Part shown: positions 40,740 to 49,528 of the stretch, one piece after another
How the letters are laid out: the number at the start of each line of letters is the position of its first letter
Numbering within the stretch: the first letter of the stretch is position 1
Origin: Pelomonas paludis
Lineage (GTDB): Bacteria; Pseudomonadota; Gammaproteobacteria; Burkholderiales; Burkholderiaceae_C
Assembly (NCBI RefSeq): GCF_039872745.1
Contig: NZ_JBDPZD010000006.1
Coordinates: forward strand, 186,001-250,000
Length of the DNA stretch: 64,000 bases
Direction of reading: 5' to 3'
Position numbers and translations under genes: made by a program
Notes under the pieces: generated by a model
Told to the model about the DNA's origin: nothing
Seen by the model: only the letters and a program-made list of their open reading frames with translations
Databases searched by the model: none

Positions 40740-40904
40740 GCCGGCAGGATAGCGGCGCTTCGTGCTCAGGCAACCCAGGCCCCGGCCCCGGGGAGGCAAG
40801 GGGATAGCCCCCTCGGTTAGCATTCCGGCCCTTGCCGCTGCTGGGTTTTACCCGTGGCGATGCGCCCCGATCCGACTCCTCCTGGCGCAGCCGCGCCGGA
40901 CGCC

Positions 40905-43900
40905 ATGAACGCTCCGCACCCCTTGATGCTCACCGCTGCCGAGCACGAGACCGCAGCCCCTCGGCTGCGTGAGATTCCCTACAACTACACCTCGTTCTCC
41001 GACCGCGAGATCGTGATCCGGTTGCTGGGGGAGCGTTCCTGGGAGCTGCTCGACAAGCTGCGTCTGGAGCGCCGCACCGGCCGCTCGGCCCGCATGCTCT
41101 ACGAGGTGCTGGGCGACATCTGGGTCGTGCAGCGCAACCCGTACTTGCAGGACGACCTGCTCGACAACTCGCGCCGCCGCATGCAACTGGTGGACGCGCT
41201 CAAGCACCGCCTGGGCGAGGTTGAGAAGCGCCGCAACCCCGAGGGTGACGCCCAGCGTGACGCCCATGTGGGCGAGCTGCTGGTGGCTGCACGTGGCGCG
41301 GTGGAGGCCTTTGCCGCCCAGTTCGAGCAGGTGGCCGACCTGCGCCGCCGCGCGAGCCGGCTATTGGCCCGGCACACGGCCAAGGACAACATCAAGTTCG
41401 ACGGCCTCTCGCGCGTCTCGCACGTGACCGACGCGACCGACTGGCGCGTCGAGTACCCCTTCGTCGTGCTCACGCCCGACACCGAGGCCGAGATGGCCGG
41501 CCTGGTGGCCGCCTGCTTCGAGCTGGGCCTGACCGTGATCCCGCGTGGGGGCGGCACCGGCTACACCGGCGGCGCCGTGCCTCTGGTGTGGAACAGCGCC
41601 GTCATCAACACCGAGAAGCTCGAAGCCTTGCGCGGCGTCGAGATGCTCCAGCTCCCGGGCCTGGACCGCGAGGTCGCCACCATCTACAGCGAAGCCGGCG
41701 TTGTCACCCAGCGCGTGGCCGACCTGGCCGAGCAGCACGGTTTTGTGTTTGCGGTGGACCCCACCTCGGCCGAGGCCAGCTGCATCGGCGGCAACATCGC
41801 CATGAATGCCGGCGGCAAGAAGGCCGTGCTCTGGGGCACGGCACTCGACAACCTGGCTTCCTGGAAGATGGTCACGCCCGAGGCCAAGTGGCTGGAGGTG
41901 GTGCGGCTCAACCACAACCTCGGCAAGATCCACGACGTGGAGCTGGCCAGCTTCGAGCTGCGCTACTTCGACGCCAGCGGCAAGAAGCTGGAGAAGACCG
42001 AGCGCCTCGACATCCCCGGCCGCGTCTTCCGCAAGGAAGGCCTGGGCAAGGACGTGACGGACAAGTTCCTCGCCGGCCTGCCGGGCATCCAGAAGGAAGG
42101 CTGCGACGGCCTGATCACCAGCGCGCGCTGGATCGTGCACCGCATGCCGGGCCATGTGCGTACCGTCTGCCTGGAGTTCTTCGGCAACCCCAAGGACTGC
42201 GTGCCCAGCATCGTGGACATCAAGGACTACATGTTCTCGATCGCCTCGTCGGGTGTGCTGCTGGCGGGCCTGGAGCACCTGGACGACCGCTACCTCAAAG
42301 CCGTGGGCTACGCGACCAAGAGCAAGCGCGGCGGCTTCCCCAAGATGGTCCTCATCGGCGACATCGTCGGTGACGACGCCGACGCCGTGGCCCGCGCCAC
42401 CAGCGAGGTGGTGCGCCTGGCCAATGGGCGCTCGGGCGAGGGCTTCATCGCCGTCAGCGCCGAAGCGCGCAAGAAGTTCTGGCTCGACCGCAAGCGCACG
42501 GCCGCCATCTCCAAGCACACCAATGCCTTCAAGGTGAACGAGGACGTGGTGATCCCGCTGGAGCGCATGGGCGAGTACACGCTGGGCATCGAGCGCATCA
42601 ACATCGAGCTCAGCTTGCGCAACAAGCTGGAGCTGGTGGACCGCCTGCGCACCTGGTTCGAGGCTGGCCAACTGCCCCTGGGCAAGAGTGACGACGCCAG
42701 CGACATCGCCGGCAGCGAGCTGCTGGAAGACCGCGTCCAGCAGGCGCTGGAGCTGCTAGCCGGTGTGCGCAGCCAGTGGCAAACCTGGCTCGATGGTTTG
42801 GATAGCGATGGCTACTTCGCCGGCCTGCAGGACCATTCGCTACGCGCCTCGTGGAAGACCCAGATCCTCAAGCCCCTGCAGTCGATCTTCAGTGGCGCGG
42901 CTTTCGAGCCCCTGCTGGCCGAGGTCCGCAGCATCCACAAGGAGGTGCTGCGGGGCCGCGTCTGGGTGGCGCTGCACATGCACGCGGGGGACGGCAACGT
43001 CCACACCAACATCCCCGTCAACAGCGACAACTACGCCATGCTGCAAACGGCCCACGCGGCCGTGGCGCGCATCATGGTGCTGGCGCGCAGCCTCAATGGC
43101 GTGATCTCGGGCGAGCACGGCATCGGCATCACCAAGATCGAGTTCCTGACCGACGGCGAGATTGCCGAGTTCGAGGACTACAAGGCCCGCATCGACCCCG
43201 AAGGCCGCTTCAACAAGGGCAAGCTGCTGCGCAATGGCCCTGTAGCGGCCGACCTGCGCAATGCCTACACGCCGTCCTTCGGCCTGATGGGGCATGAGTC
43301 GCTGATCATGCAGCAGAGCGACATCGGCGCCATTGCCGATTCGGTCAAGGACTGCCTGCGCTGCGGCAAGTGCAAGCCCGTCTGCGCCACGCATGTGCCG
43401 CGTGCCAACCTGCTCTACAGCCCGCGCAACAAGATCCTGGCCACTTCGCTGCTGGTCGAGGCCTTCTTGTACGAAGAGCAAACGCGCCGTGGCGTCTCGA
43501 TCAAGCACTGGCAGGAGTTCGAGGACGTGGCCGACCACTGCACGGTCTGCCACAAGTGCGAGTCGCCCTGCCCGGTCAAGATCGACTTCGGCGACGTGAC
43601 CATGAACATGCGCAACCTGCTGCGCAAGATGGGGCAGAAGAGCTTCCGCCCCGGCAACGCGGCGGCCATGTTCATGCTCAACGCCACTAACCCCGAGACC
43701 ATCAAGCTGGCACGCACGGCCATGGTCGGCGTGGGCTTCAAGGCGCAGCGCCTGGCGGTGGACCTGTTCAAGACCCTGGGCCGCAAGCAGACCTCGGCGC
43801 CGCCCGCCACAGTGGGCACGGCGCCCGTCAAAGAGCAGGTCATCCACTTCATCAACAAGAAGCTGCCCGGCGGCCTGCCCAAGAAGACCGCCCGTGCCCT

Positions 43901-44762
43901 GCTGGACATCGAGGACAAGGACTACGTCCCCATCATCCGGCCGCCGCAAGTGGCGACCGATGCCGAGGCCGTCTTCTACTTCCCCGGCTGCGGCTCGGAG
44001 CGGCTCTTCAGCCAGGTGGGCCTCGCCACCCAGGCCATGCTCTGGCACGCTGGGGTGCAGACCGTGCTGCCGCCCGGCTACCTGTGCTGCGGCTACCCGC
44101 AGCGCGGTTCGGGCCAGTTCGACAAGGCCGAGAAGATGATCACCGACAACCGGGTGCTCTTCCACCGCGTCGCCAACACGCTCAACTACCTCGACATCAA
44201 GACCGTCGTCGTCAGCTGCGGCACCTGCTTCGACCAGCTCCAGGGCTACAAGTTCGAAGAGATCTTCCCCGGCTGCCGCATCGTCGACATCCACGAGTTC
44301 CTGCTGGAGAAGGGCATCAAGCTCGGCTCGCAGCAGAGCTACCTCTATCACGACCCCTGCCACTCGCCCATGAAGCAGCAGGACCCGATGAAGACCGTCA
44401 AGGCCCTCGTCGGCGACGGCGTCATCAAGAGCGAGCGCTGCTGCGGCGAGAGCGGCACCCTGGGCGTGACGCGCCCCGACATCTCCACCCAGGTGCGCTT
44501 CCGCAAGGAAGAAGAGCTGCGCAAGGTGGAAGCCCAGCTGCGCAGCAGCGGCAAGGTCGGCGCGCAGGACAACCTCAAGATCCTCACCTCCTGCCCCAGC
44601 TGCCTGCAAGGCCTGACGCGCTACGGTGACGACCTGCAAAACGGCCTTTTGGAGGCCGACTACATCGTCATCGAGATGGCCAAGCAGATCCTGGGCGAGA
44701 ACTGGATGCCCGAGTACGTGGCCCGCGCCAACAACGGCGGGATCGAACGGGTGCTGGTGTGA
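40905..44762 (+). CDS. Large FAD-linked oxidase / 4Fe-4S oxidoreductase fusion (DUF3683 type)
   Basis: About 1285 residues. The opening LREIPYNYTSFSDREIVIRLLG is the DUF3683 region. An FAD_binding_4 domain (about 180-400; GLTVIPRGGGTGYTGGAVPL) and an FAD-oxidase C-terminal domain (to about 770; GEHGIGITKIEFL) resemble GlcD/D-lactate dehydrogenases. Two [4Fe-4S] motifs follow, CLRCGKCKPVCATHVP (near 815) and CTVCHKCESPCPVK (near 880). Two cysteine-rich CCG domains end the chain (YFPGCGSE, CCGYPQ, YHDPCHSP, CCGESG). GlcD-, GlcF- and LldE-like parts are thus fused in one polypeptide. The likely reaction is 2-hydroxyacid oxidation with electrons to quinone; the substrate is unproven. GTG 40854 would add 17 residues. 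Confidence 0.88.
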   Translation: MNAPHPLMLTAAEHETAAPRLREIPYNYTSFSDREIVIRLLGERSWELLDKLRLERRTGRSARMLYEVLGDIWVVQRNPYLQDDLLDNSRRRMQLVDALKHRLGEVEKRRNPEGDAQRDAHVGELLVAARGAVEAFAAQFEQVADLRRRASRLLARHTAKDNIKFDGLSRVSHVTDATDWRVEYPFVVLTPDTEAEMAGLVAACFELGLTVIPRGGGTGYTGGAVPLVWNSAVINTEKLEALRGVEMLQLPGLDREVATIYSEAGVVTQRVADLAEQHGFVFAVDPTSAEASCIGGNIAMNAGGKKAVLWGTALDNLASWKMVTPEAKWLEVVRLNHNLGKIHDVELASFELRYFDASGKKLEKTERLDIPGRVFRKEGLGKDVTDKFLAGLPGIQKEGCDGLITSARWIVHRMPGHVRTVCLEFFGNPKDCVPSIVDIKDYMFSIASSGVLLAGLEHLDDRYLKAVGYATKSKRGGFPKMVLIGDIVGDDADAVARATSEVVRLANGRSGEGFIAVSAEARKKFWLDRKRTAAISKHTNAFKVNEDVVIPLERMGEYTLGIERINIELSLRNKLELVDRLRTWFEAGQLPLGKSDDASDIAGSELLEDRVQQALELLAGVRSQWQTWLDGLDSDGYFAGLQDHSLRASWKTQILKPLQSIFSGAAFEPLLAEVRSIHKEVLRGRVWVALHMHAGDGNVHTNIPVNSDNYAMLQTAHAAVARIMVLARSLNGVISGEHGIGITKIEFLTDGEIAEFEDYKARIDPEGRFNKGKLLRNGPVAADLRNAYTPSFGLMGHESLIMQQSDIGAIADSVKDCLRCGKCKPVCATHVPRANLLYSPRNKILATSLLVEAFLYEEQTRRGVSIKHWQEFEDVADHCTVCHKCESPCPVKIDFGDVTMNMRNLLRKMGQKSFRPGNAAAMFMLNATNPETIKLARTAMVGVGFKAQRLAVDLFKTLGRKQTSAPPATVGTAPVKEQVIHFINKKLPGGLPKKTARALLDIEDKDYVPIIRPPQVATDAEAVFYFPGCGSERLFSQVGLATQAMLWHAGVQTVLPPGYLCCGYPQRGSGQFDKAEKMITDNRVLFHRVANTLNYLDIKTVVVSCGTCFDQLQGYKFEEIFPGCRIVDIHEFLLEKGIKLGSQQSYLYHDPCHSPMKQQDPMKTVKALVGDGVIKSERCCGESGTLGVTRPDISTQVRFRKEEELRKVEAQLRSSGKVGAQDNLKILTSCPSCLQGLTRYGDDLQNGLLEADYIVIEMAKQILGENWMPEYVARANNGGIERVLV

Positions 44763-45169
44763 GTTGTGTCTTGTGTGAGGGCGATGGCGGGCACGTCGTC
44801 CTGCGCACGCCCAAGTTCCGCGTCGTGCGTGTGGAGGGCGACGAGGGTGCGCGCTTCCCGGGCTTTTACCGGCTGATTTGGAACGCCCACGCCGCCGAGT
44901 TCTCAGACCTCGGCCGTGAGGATCGCCTGCTGTGCATGGATGCCGTCGCAGCCATCGAGGCCGTGCTGCGTCAGCAGCTGCAGCCTACCAAGATCAACCT
45001 GGCTGCACTGGGCAATGTGGTGCCGCATCTGCACTGGCACATCATTCCGCGCTGGGCGGACGACAGCCACTTTCCGGCGCCCATCTGGGCGACGGCGGTG
45101 CGCGACGTGCCGAGCCGGCCGATTGATCTTGCGGCGCTGGACGCCGCTGTGGTGGCGGCGCTGGGCTGA
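44759..45169 (+). CDS. HIT family protein
   Basis: A 136-residue histidine-triad nucleotide-binding protein. The triad motif is HLHWHIIPRWADDSHF, with NLAALGNVVPHLHW before it, typical of HIT hydrolases of the type that act on AMP conjugates or dinucleoside polyphosphates. Two cysteines near the N-terminus (CVLCEG) may bind zinc. It starts with GTG inside the stop of the large oxidoreductase (4-bp overlap) and is thus translationally coupled to it, a conserved pairing in Burkholderiales as far as I know. The exact substrate is unknown. Confidence 0.9.
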   Translation: MSCVLCEGDGGHVVLRTPKFRVVRVEGDEGARFPGFYRLIWNAHAAEFSDLGREDRLLCMDAVAAIEAVLRQQLQPTKINLAALGNVVPHLHWHIIPRWADDSHFPAPIWATAVRDVPSRPIDLAALDAAVVAALG

Positions 45170-45171
45170 TT

Positions 45172-45627
45172 TCAGGGCTGGGGCGCCAGGCCCAGTTGCA
45201 CCGTCGTCGTCGGTGCTGCGTCCGGGGCCGGCGCGCTGCGCTCCTGCACCCCCAGCACGAAACTGAAGCTCTGCGGCGCCTGGCGTGCGGCGCTGTCCTG
45301 GCAGCTCAGCTGGCGCACCGCGCGGCGCACTGCCACTCGGGCTTCCATCGGTGCCGCGCCCGCCACGTCCACGTCACGCACCTCGCTGCCGTCTAGCACG
45401 AAGTGCACCGTCACGTCCTCGCGCAAGCCTGTGCGCTGGCGCAACTGGGCCAGGCGCTCTTGCAACTGCTGGTCCAGGCCGGCGCAGGCGGCGCGCACAT
45501 CGGTGCGGGCCGCCGGACCGCTGGCAGCCAGCAGGTCGCGCGAAGGGTTGCTGGCCATCGCGGCCGTGGCGCTGCAGGCCAGGGTCAGGGTGGCAAGGGC
45601 GGGAGCGAGGTGGCGGGCGAAGTTCAT
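45172..45627 (-). CDS. Secreted hypothetical protein
   Basis: A 151-residue exported protein that I do not recognise. The signal peptide is about 1-25 (HLAPALATLTLACSATAAMA). The mature domain contains two cysteines (AACAG and LSCQD), a predicted coiled or helical stretch (LDQQLQERLAQLRQRTGL) and a beta-rich VTVHFVLDGSEVRDVDVAG. That segment recalls the TonB C-terminal fold used by small periplasmic proteins, but the resemblance is weak. The ATG at 45627 has GGAGA at a good distance; the frame is open further upstream without a ribosome site. Confidence 0.72.
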   Translation of the reverse strand: MNFARHLAPALATLTLACSATAAMASNPSRDLLAASGPAARTDVRAACAGLDQQLQERLAQLRQRTGLREDVTVHFVLDGSEVRDVDVAGAAPMEARVAVRRAVRQLSCQDSAARQAPQSFSFVLGVQERSAPAPDAAPTTTVQLGLAPQP

Positions 45628-45953
45628 GGGGAGTCTCCTGAAGGCGGTTGCAGCGCGGGGCTGCTGGGTGGACCGCTCGGTTCGTCGATCCATGGACTGA
45701 AGCGTAGGCAGCCGTTGCCCGCGCTGCCAGCGCCGCCCGACCATCTGCCGTTCTGTGCGACAGACTGCGGATTTGTGCGATGAAGCAGGCTGTTCGAAGG
45801 GGGTGGGCTCATAGGGCTGCCCTATACACTGACCACGCGCCACAGCCCACCGAGCGCGGCCAGCGGTGTATTCCGTTCAAGCGGGGGCCCGCTTAGGCCA
45901 AACGCAGATCGGCTCAGCCCATCATCATTTCCTTGAGGCAATCACAAGTCCCC
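45628..45953. promoter_or_regulatory. Control region upstream of gmd1
   Basis: This 326-bp spacer is divergent between the secreted hypothetical and gmd1. It contains TGTGCGA twice, starting 20 bp apart (45754 and 45774). It also holds a perfect 15-bp palindrome ATAGGGC-T-GCCCTAT (45811-45825) whose right end overlaps a -10-like TATACA (45823-45828), and a hairpin AAGCGG-GGGC-CCGCTT closer to the gene. The palindrome over a possible -10 is the pattern of a repressor or LuxR-type operator. No -35 stands out. I see no gene here. Confidence 0.45.
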
Positions 45954-47069
45954 ATGAAAAAAGTTGCACTCATCACCGGCGTCACCGGCCAAGACGGCGC
46001 CTATCTTGCTGAACTGCTCCTCTCCAAGGGCTACGAAGTCCATGGCATCAAGCGCCGCTCGTCGCTGTTCAACACCGACCGTGTCGACCACCTCTACCAA
46101 GACCCCCACGTCGACAACCAGCGCTTCAAGCTCCACTACGGCGACCTGACCGACTCCACCAATCTCATCCGCATCGTCCAGGAGACGCAGCCCGACGAGA
46201 TCTACAACCTCGGCGCCATGAGCCACGTGGCCGTCAGCTTCGAGCAGCCCGAGTACGCGGCCGATGCCGACGGCATTGGCACCCTGCGCCTGCTGGAGGC
46301 CATCCGCATCCTCGGCCTGCAAAAGAAGACCCGCTTCTACCAAGCCTCCACCTCCGAGCTTTACGGCCTGGTGCAAGAGATCCCCCAGAAGGAAACCACC
46401 CCCTTCTACCCGCGCAGCCCCTACGCCGTCGCCAAGATGTACGCCTACTGGATCACGGTCAACTACCGTGAGGCCTATGGCATGTATGCCTGCAACGGCA
46501 TCCTCTTCAACCACGAGAGCCCGCTGCGTGGCGAGACCTTCGTCACCCGCAAGATCACCCGCGCCATCGCCCGCATCGCGCTGGGCCTGCAAGACTGCCT
46601 CTACCTCGGCAACATGAGCGCCCTGCGCGACTGGGGCCACGCCAAGGACTACGTTGAGATGCAGTGGATGATGCTGCAGCAGGACAAGCCCGAGGACTTC
46701 GTCATCGCCACCGGCGTGCAGTACAGCGTGCGCCAGTTCGTCGAGTTCGCCGCTGCTGAGCTTGGCGTCACTGTCGAGTTCAAGGGCCAGGGTGAGCAGG
46801 AAGTTGGCGTCGTCGCCAAGGTCGTGGGCGACAAGGCCAAGTGCAAGGTCGGCGACGTCATCGTCAAGGTCGATCCGCGCTACTACCGCCCCACCGAAGT
46901 CGAGACCCTGCTGGGCGACCCCACCAAGGCCAAGGAAAAACTCGGCTGGGTGCCCAAGACCACGCTCAAGGAGCTGGTCGCCGAGATGGTCCAGTCCGAC
47001 TACACCTCGGCCCGCCGCGACAGCCTCGTCAAGCTCGCCGGCTTCCAGGCCTACGACTACAACGAGTGA
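45954..47069 (+). CDS. gmd: GDP-mannose 4,6-dehydratase, copy 1
   Basis: A 371-residue extended short-chain dehydrogenase that converts GDP-mannose to GDP-4-keto-6-deoxymannose. ALITGVTGQDGAYLAELLL is the NADP-binding start, with LGAMSHVAVSFEQPEYAAD, and the active-site YAVAKMYAYW. NHESPLRGETFVTRKI and NMSALRDWGHAKDYVE are GMD hallmarks. It is nearly identical to copy 2 at 55478 except at the extreme N-terminus and around residues 255-300. Together with fcl at 47258 it makes GDP-L-fucose. The next 187 bp contain a repeat element. Confidence 0.97.
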   Translation: MKKVALITGVTGQDGAYLAELLLSKGYEVHGIKRRSSLFNTDRVDHLYQDPHVDNQRFKLHYGDLTDSTNLIRIVQETQPDEIYNLGAMSHVAVSFEQPEYAADADGIGTLRLLEAIRILGLQKKTRFYQASTSELYGLVQEIPQKETTPFYPRSPYAVAKMYAYWITVNYREAYGMYACNGILFNHESPLRGETFVTRKITRAIARIALGLQDCLYLGNMSALRDWGHAKDYVEMQWMMLQQDKPEDFVIATGVQYSVRQFVEFAAAELGVTVEFKGQGEQEVGVVAKVVGDKAKCKVGDVIVKVDPRYYRPTEVETLLGDPTKAKEKLGWVPKTTLKELVAEMVQSDYTSARRDSLVKLAGFQAYDYNE

Positions 47070-47073
47070 ACGT

Positions 47074-47210
47074 GGAGCCCCTCGCCCATTCTTGCGGCGC
47101 TGAACGCGCGCAAGCCTGGTCGGTCCCCCGAGGGGACGGCGATGCATGCGGCATTGAGCCGCTGCACATCGCCATGACGGGCCGGCTTGGGAGCGGCCCG
47201 GCGCTCGGCC
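47074..47210. repeat. Repeat element copy A between gmd1 and fcl1
   Basis: This intergenic sequence begins GGAGCCCCTCG 4 bp after gmd1 and ends with a 30-bp block (47181-47210) that is perfectly repeated, inverted, at 48696-48725. Between them a CCCCCGAGGGG palindrome is also shared. Copy B lacks about 55 bp of the middle. It does not code. Copies in opposite orientation flank fcl1 and the DUF971 gene. Confidence 0.65.
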
Positions 47211-47257
47211 CGAACAGCCGGTGCCCACACGGCGTCAACCAGCACTGAACCACTGAG

Positions 47258-48205
47258 ATGGACAAAAACGCCAAGATCTTCATCGCCGGCCATCGCGGCA
47301 TGGTCGGCTCGGCCCTGGTGCGGCGCCTGCAAGCCGGTGGCTACACCAATGTGCTCACCGCCAGCCGCCAGGAGCTGGACCTGCTCGACCAGCGCGCCGT
47401 GCACGCATGGCTGCAGGACAACAAGCCCGACTACCTCTTCATCGCCGCCGCCAAGGTCGGTGGCATCCAGGCCAACAACGTCTACCGCGCCGAGTTCCTC
47501 TATCAGAACCTCATGATCGAGGCCAACCTCATCCACGGCGCCCACCTCGCCGGGGTGCAGCGCCTGATGTTCCTTGGCAGCTCCTGCATCTACCCCAAGC
47601 TCGCACCCCAGCCGCTCAAGGAAGACTGCCTGCTCACCGGCCCGCTCGAGCCCACCAACGAGCCCTACGCCATCGCCAAGATTGCCGGCATCAAGCTCTG
47701 CGAAAGCTACAACCGCCAGTACGGGCGGCAGTACGTCAGCGCCATGCCCACCAACCTCTACGGCCCCAACGACAACTACGACCTGCAAAGCAGCCACGTG
47801 CTGCCCGCCCTCATCCGCAAGGCGCATGAAGCCAAGCAGCGTGGTGACGCCGAGCTCGTGGTCTGGGGCACCGGCACGCCGCTGCGCGAGTTCCTCTACG
47901 TCGATGACCTGGCCGATGCCTGCGTTCACCTGATGGAGATCGGCGCCGAAGACGTGCTCACCAACATCGGCGTCGGCTCCGACGTCACCATCCGCCAGCT
48001 CGCTGAAGCAGTCTGCGAGGTGGTGGGCTTCCCCGGCAAGCTGGTGTTCGACACCTCCAAGCCCGACGGCACGCCCCGCAAGCTGATGGACGTCAGCCTG
48101 CTGGCCAGCCGGGGTTGGCGTGCCAAGACCGGGCTGCGCGAGGGCATCGCGCTGGCCTACGCTGACTTCAAGCACCGGTTTGCGACAGAGGCCAGCGCAG
48201 CCTGA
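47258..48205 (+). CDS. fcl: GDP-L-fucose synthase, copy 1
   Basis: A 315-residue epimerase/reductase (WcaG) that converts GDP-4-keto-6-deoxymannose to GDP-L-fucose. IFIAGHRGMVGSALVRRL binds NADP, and MFLGSSCIYPKLAPQPLKE and the YAIAKIAGIKLCESY motif carry the catalytic Ser-Tyr-Lys. It works directly after GMD. It is almost identical to copy 2 at 57732; differences are few until the C-terminus, where this copy ends DFKHRFATEASAA. Confidence 0.97.
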   Translation: MDKNAKIFIAGHRGMVGSALVRRLQAGGYTNVLTASRQELDLLDQRAVHAWLQDNKPDYLFIAAAKVGGIQANNVYRAEFLYQNLMIEANLIHGAHLAGVQRLMFLGSSCIYPKLAPQPLKEDCLLTGPLEPTNEPYAIAKIAGIKLCESYNRQYGRQYVSAMPTNLYGPNDNYDLQSSHVLPALIRKAHEAKQRGDAELVVWGTGTPLREFLYVDDLADACVHLMEIGAEDVLTNIGVGSDVTIRQLAEAVCEVVGFPGKLVFDTSKPDGTPRKLMDVSLLASRGWRAKTGLREGIALAYADFKHRFATEASAA

Positions 48206-48277
48206 GTCAAGCGGCGGCAGCTGGCCCGCCGAGCCGTCGAAGCCGCCAATTGGGGGTGGCCCCTTTACACTGCCGCC

Positions 48278-48667
48278 ATGCCCCAGCCCACCGAGATCAC
48301 GGTTCACCAGTTCTCGCGCATGCTGGAGGTGGCCTTCGATGACGGGGCGCGCTTCCAGATCCCTTTTGAGCTGATGCGCGTCTATAGCCCCTCGGCCGAG
48401 GTGATGGGCCACGGCCCCGGGCAGGAGACCCTGCAGACCGGCAAGCGCGACGTGCAGATGCTGGGCCTGGAGCCCGTCGGCCACTACGCCGTGCGGCCCG
48501 CCTTCTCGGATGGCCACGACAGCGGCCTCTTCACCTGGGACTATCTCTACCGCCTTGGGCGCGACCAAGCTCAGCTCTGGGCGGACTACGAAGCCCGCCT
48601 AGCCGCCGCCGGCGTGACGAGAGACACCCCCATGCCTGCGCCTGCTGCGGGCTGCACGTCGCACTAG
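48278..48667 (+). CDS. DUF971 family protein
   Basis: A 129-residue protein of the DUF971 family (gamma-butyrobetaine hydroxylase-like N-terminal domain). FQIPFELMRVYSPSAEVMGHGP and YAVRPAFSDGHDSGLFTWDYLYRLG are the conserved blocks, including the zinc-type His/Asp positions. In betaproteobacteria this gene commonly precedes ubiE, as it does here, hinting at a link to quinone or iron-sulfur metabolism. The biochemical role is not established. Confidence 0.85.
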   Translation: MPQPTEITVHQFSRMLEVAFDDGARFQIPFELMRVYSPSAEVMGHGPGQETLQTGKRDVQMLGLEPVGHYAVRPAFSDGHDSGLFTWDYLYRLGRDQAQLWADYEARLAAAGVTRDTPMPAPAAGCTSH

Positions 48668-48695
48668 CCATGCCTCACAGATTCACGCCCAGCCC

Positions 48696-48776
48696 GGCCG
48701 AGCGCCGGGCCGCTCCCAAGCCGGCCGGCATCCCCTCGGGGGATCGGTCGATGTACCCATCGGACGAGGGGCTCCA
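48696..48776. repeat. Repeat element copy B, supplying the ubiE ribosome site
   Basis: The first 30 bp (48696-48725) are the exact reverse complement of 47181-47210. CCCCTCGGGGGA and the final GAGGGGCTCC also match copy A in reverse. The final block ends immediately before the ubiE ATG at 48777, so its GAGGGG serves as the Shine-Dalgarno. Copy B is a shortened version of copy A. Confidence 0.65.
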
Positions 48777-49508
48777 ATGACTCAAACCCACTTCGGCTTC
48801 GCCACCGTCGACGAGAAGGACAAGGCCCGCAAGGTGCGCGGCGTGTTTGACTCCGTCGCCTCCCGCTACGACCTGATGAACGATCTCATGTCGGGCGGCA
48901 TGCACCGGGCCTGGAAGGCCTACACCGTGGCCGTGGCCAATCTCAAGCCCGGCGAGCAGGTGCTCGACATTGCTGGCGGCACCGGCGACATGGCCCGTGC
49001 CTTTGCCCGCAAGGTGGGCAGCACCGGCCTGGTCGTGCACACCGACATTAACGAAGCCATGCTCCGCCAGGGCCGCGACCGCCTCACCGACGAAGGCCTT
49101 TTGCTGCCCACCAGCCTGGCCGACGCCGAGAAGCTGCCCTTCAAGGACGCCGGCTTTGACCTCGTCTGCGTGGCCTTTGGCCTGCGCAATATGACGCACA
49201 AGGACCGCGCGCTGGCCGAGATGGCCCGCGTGCTCAAGCCCGGCGGCCGCCTGCTGGTGCTGGAGTTCTCCAAGGTTGCCGAGCCGCTGCGCAAGCCCTA
49301 CGACTGGTATTCCTTCAATGTGCTGCCCAGGCTGGGCCAGTGGATTGCCGGTGACGCCGACAGCTACCGCTACCTGGCCGAGTCCATCCGCATGCACCCC
49401 GACCAAGCCACCCTCAAGGCCATGATGAAGACGGCCGGCTTCGGCCACGTGGACGTGCACAACCTCTCGGCGGGTCTCGTCGCGCTGCACGCCGGCATCA
49501 AGTGCTGA
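48777..49508 (+). CDS. ubiE: Ubiquinone/menaquinone C-methyltransferase
   Basis: A 243-residue class I SAM methyltransferase that C-methylates the quinone ring, needed for ubiquinone. VFDSVASRYDLMNDLMSGGMHRAWK, the SAM site VLDIAGGTGDMARAF, and FGLRNMTHKDRALAEMARVLKPGG are UbiE signatures; the GMHRAW motif is characteristic. The length is normal. It is the only clear central-metabolism gene inside the polysaccharide locus and lies between the duplicated gmd genes. Confidence 0.96.
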   Translation: MTQTHFGFATVDEKDKARKVRGVFDSVASRYDLMNDLMSGGMHRAWKAYTVAVANLKPGEQVLDIAGGTGDMARAFARKVGSTGLVVHTDINEAMLRQGRDRLTDEGLLLPTSLADAEKLPFKDAGFDLVCVAFGLRNMTHKDRALAEMARVLKPGGRLLVLEFSKVAEPLRKPYDWYSFNVLPRLGQWIAGDADSYRYLAESIRMHPDQATLKAMMKTAGFGHVDVHNLSAGLVALHAGIKC

Positions 49509-49511
49509 GCT

Positions 49512-49528
49512 GACCCCGAGCCGGGGTC
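49512..49528 (+). terminator. Hairpin directly after ubiE
   Basis: GACCCCG (49512-49518) pairs perfectly with CGGGGTC (49522-49528) 3 bp after the ubiE stop. The loop is only 3 nt and no T-run follows, so intrinsic termination is doubtful; it may protect the mRNA end. Confidence 0.4.
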
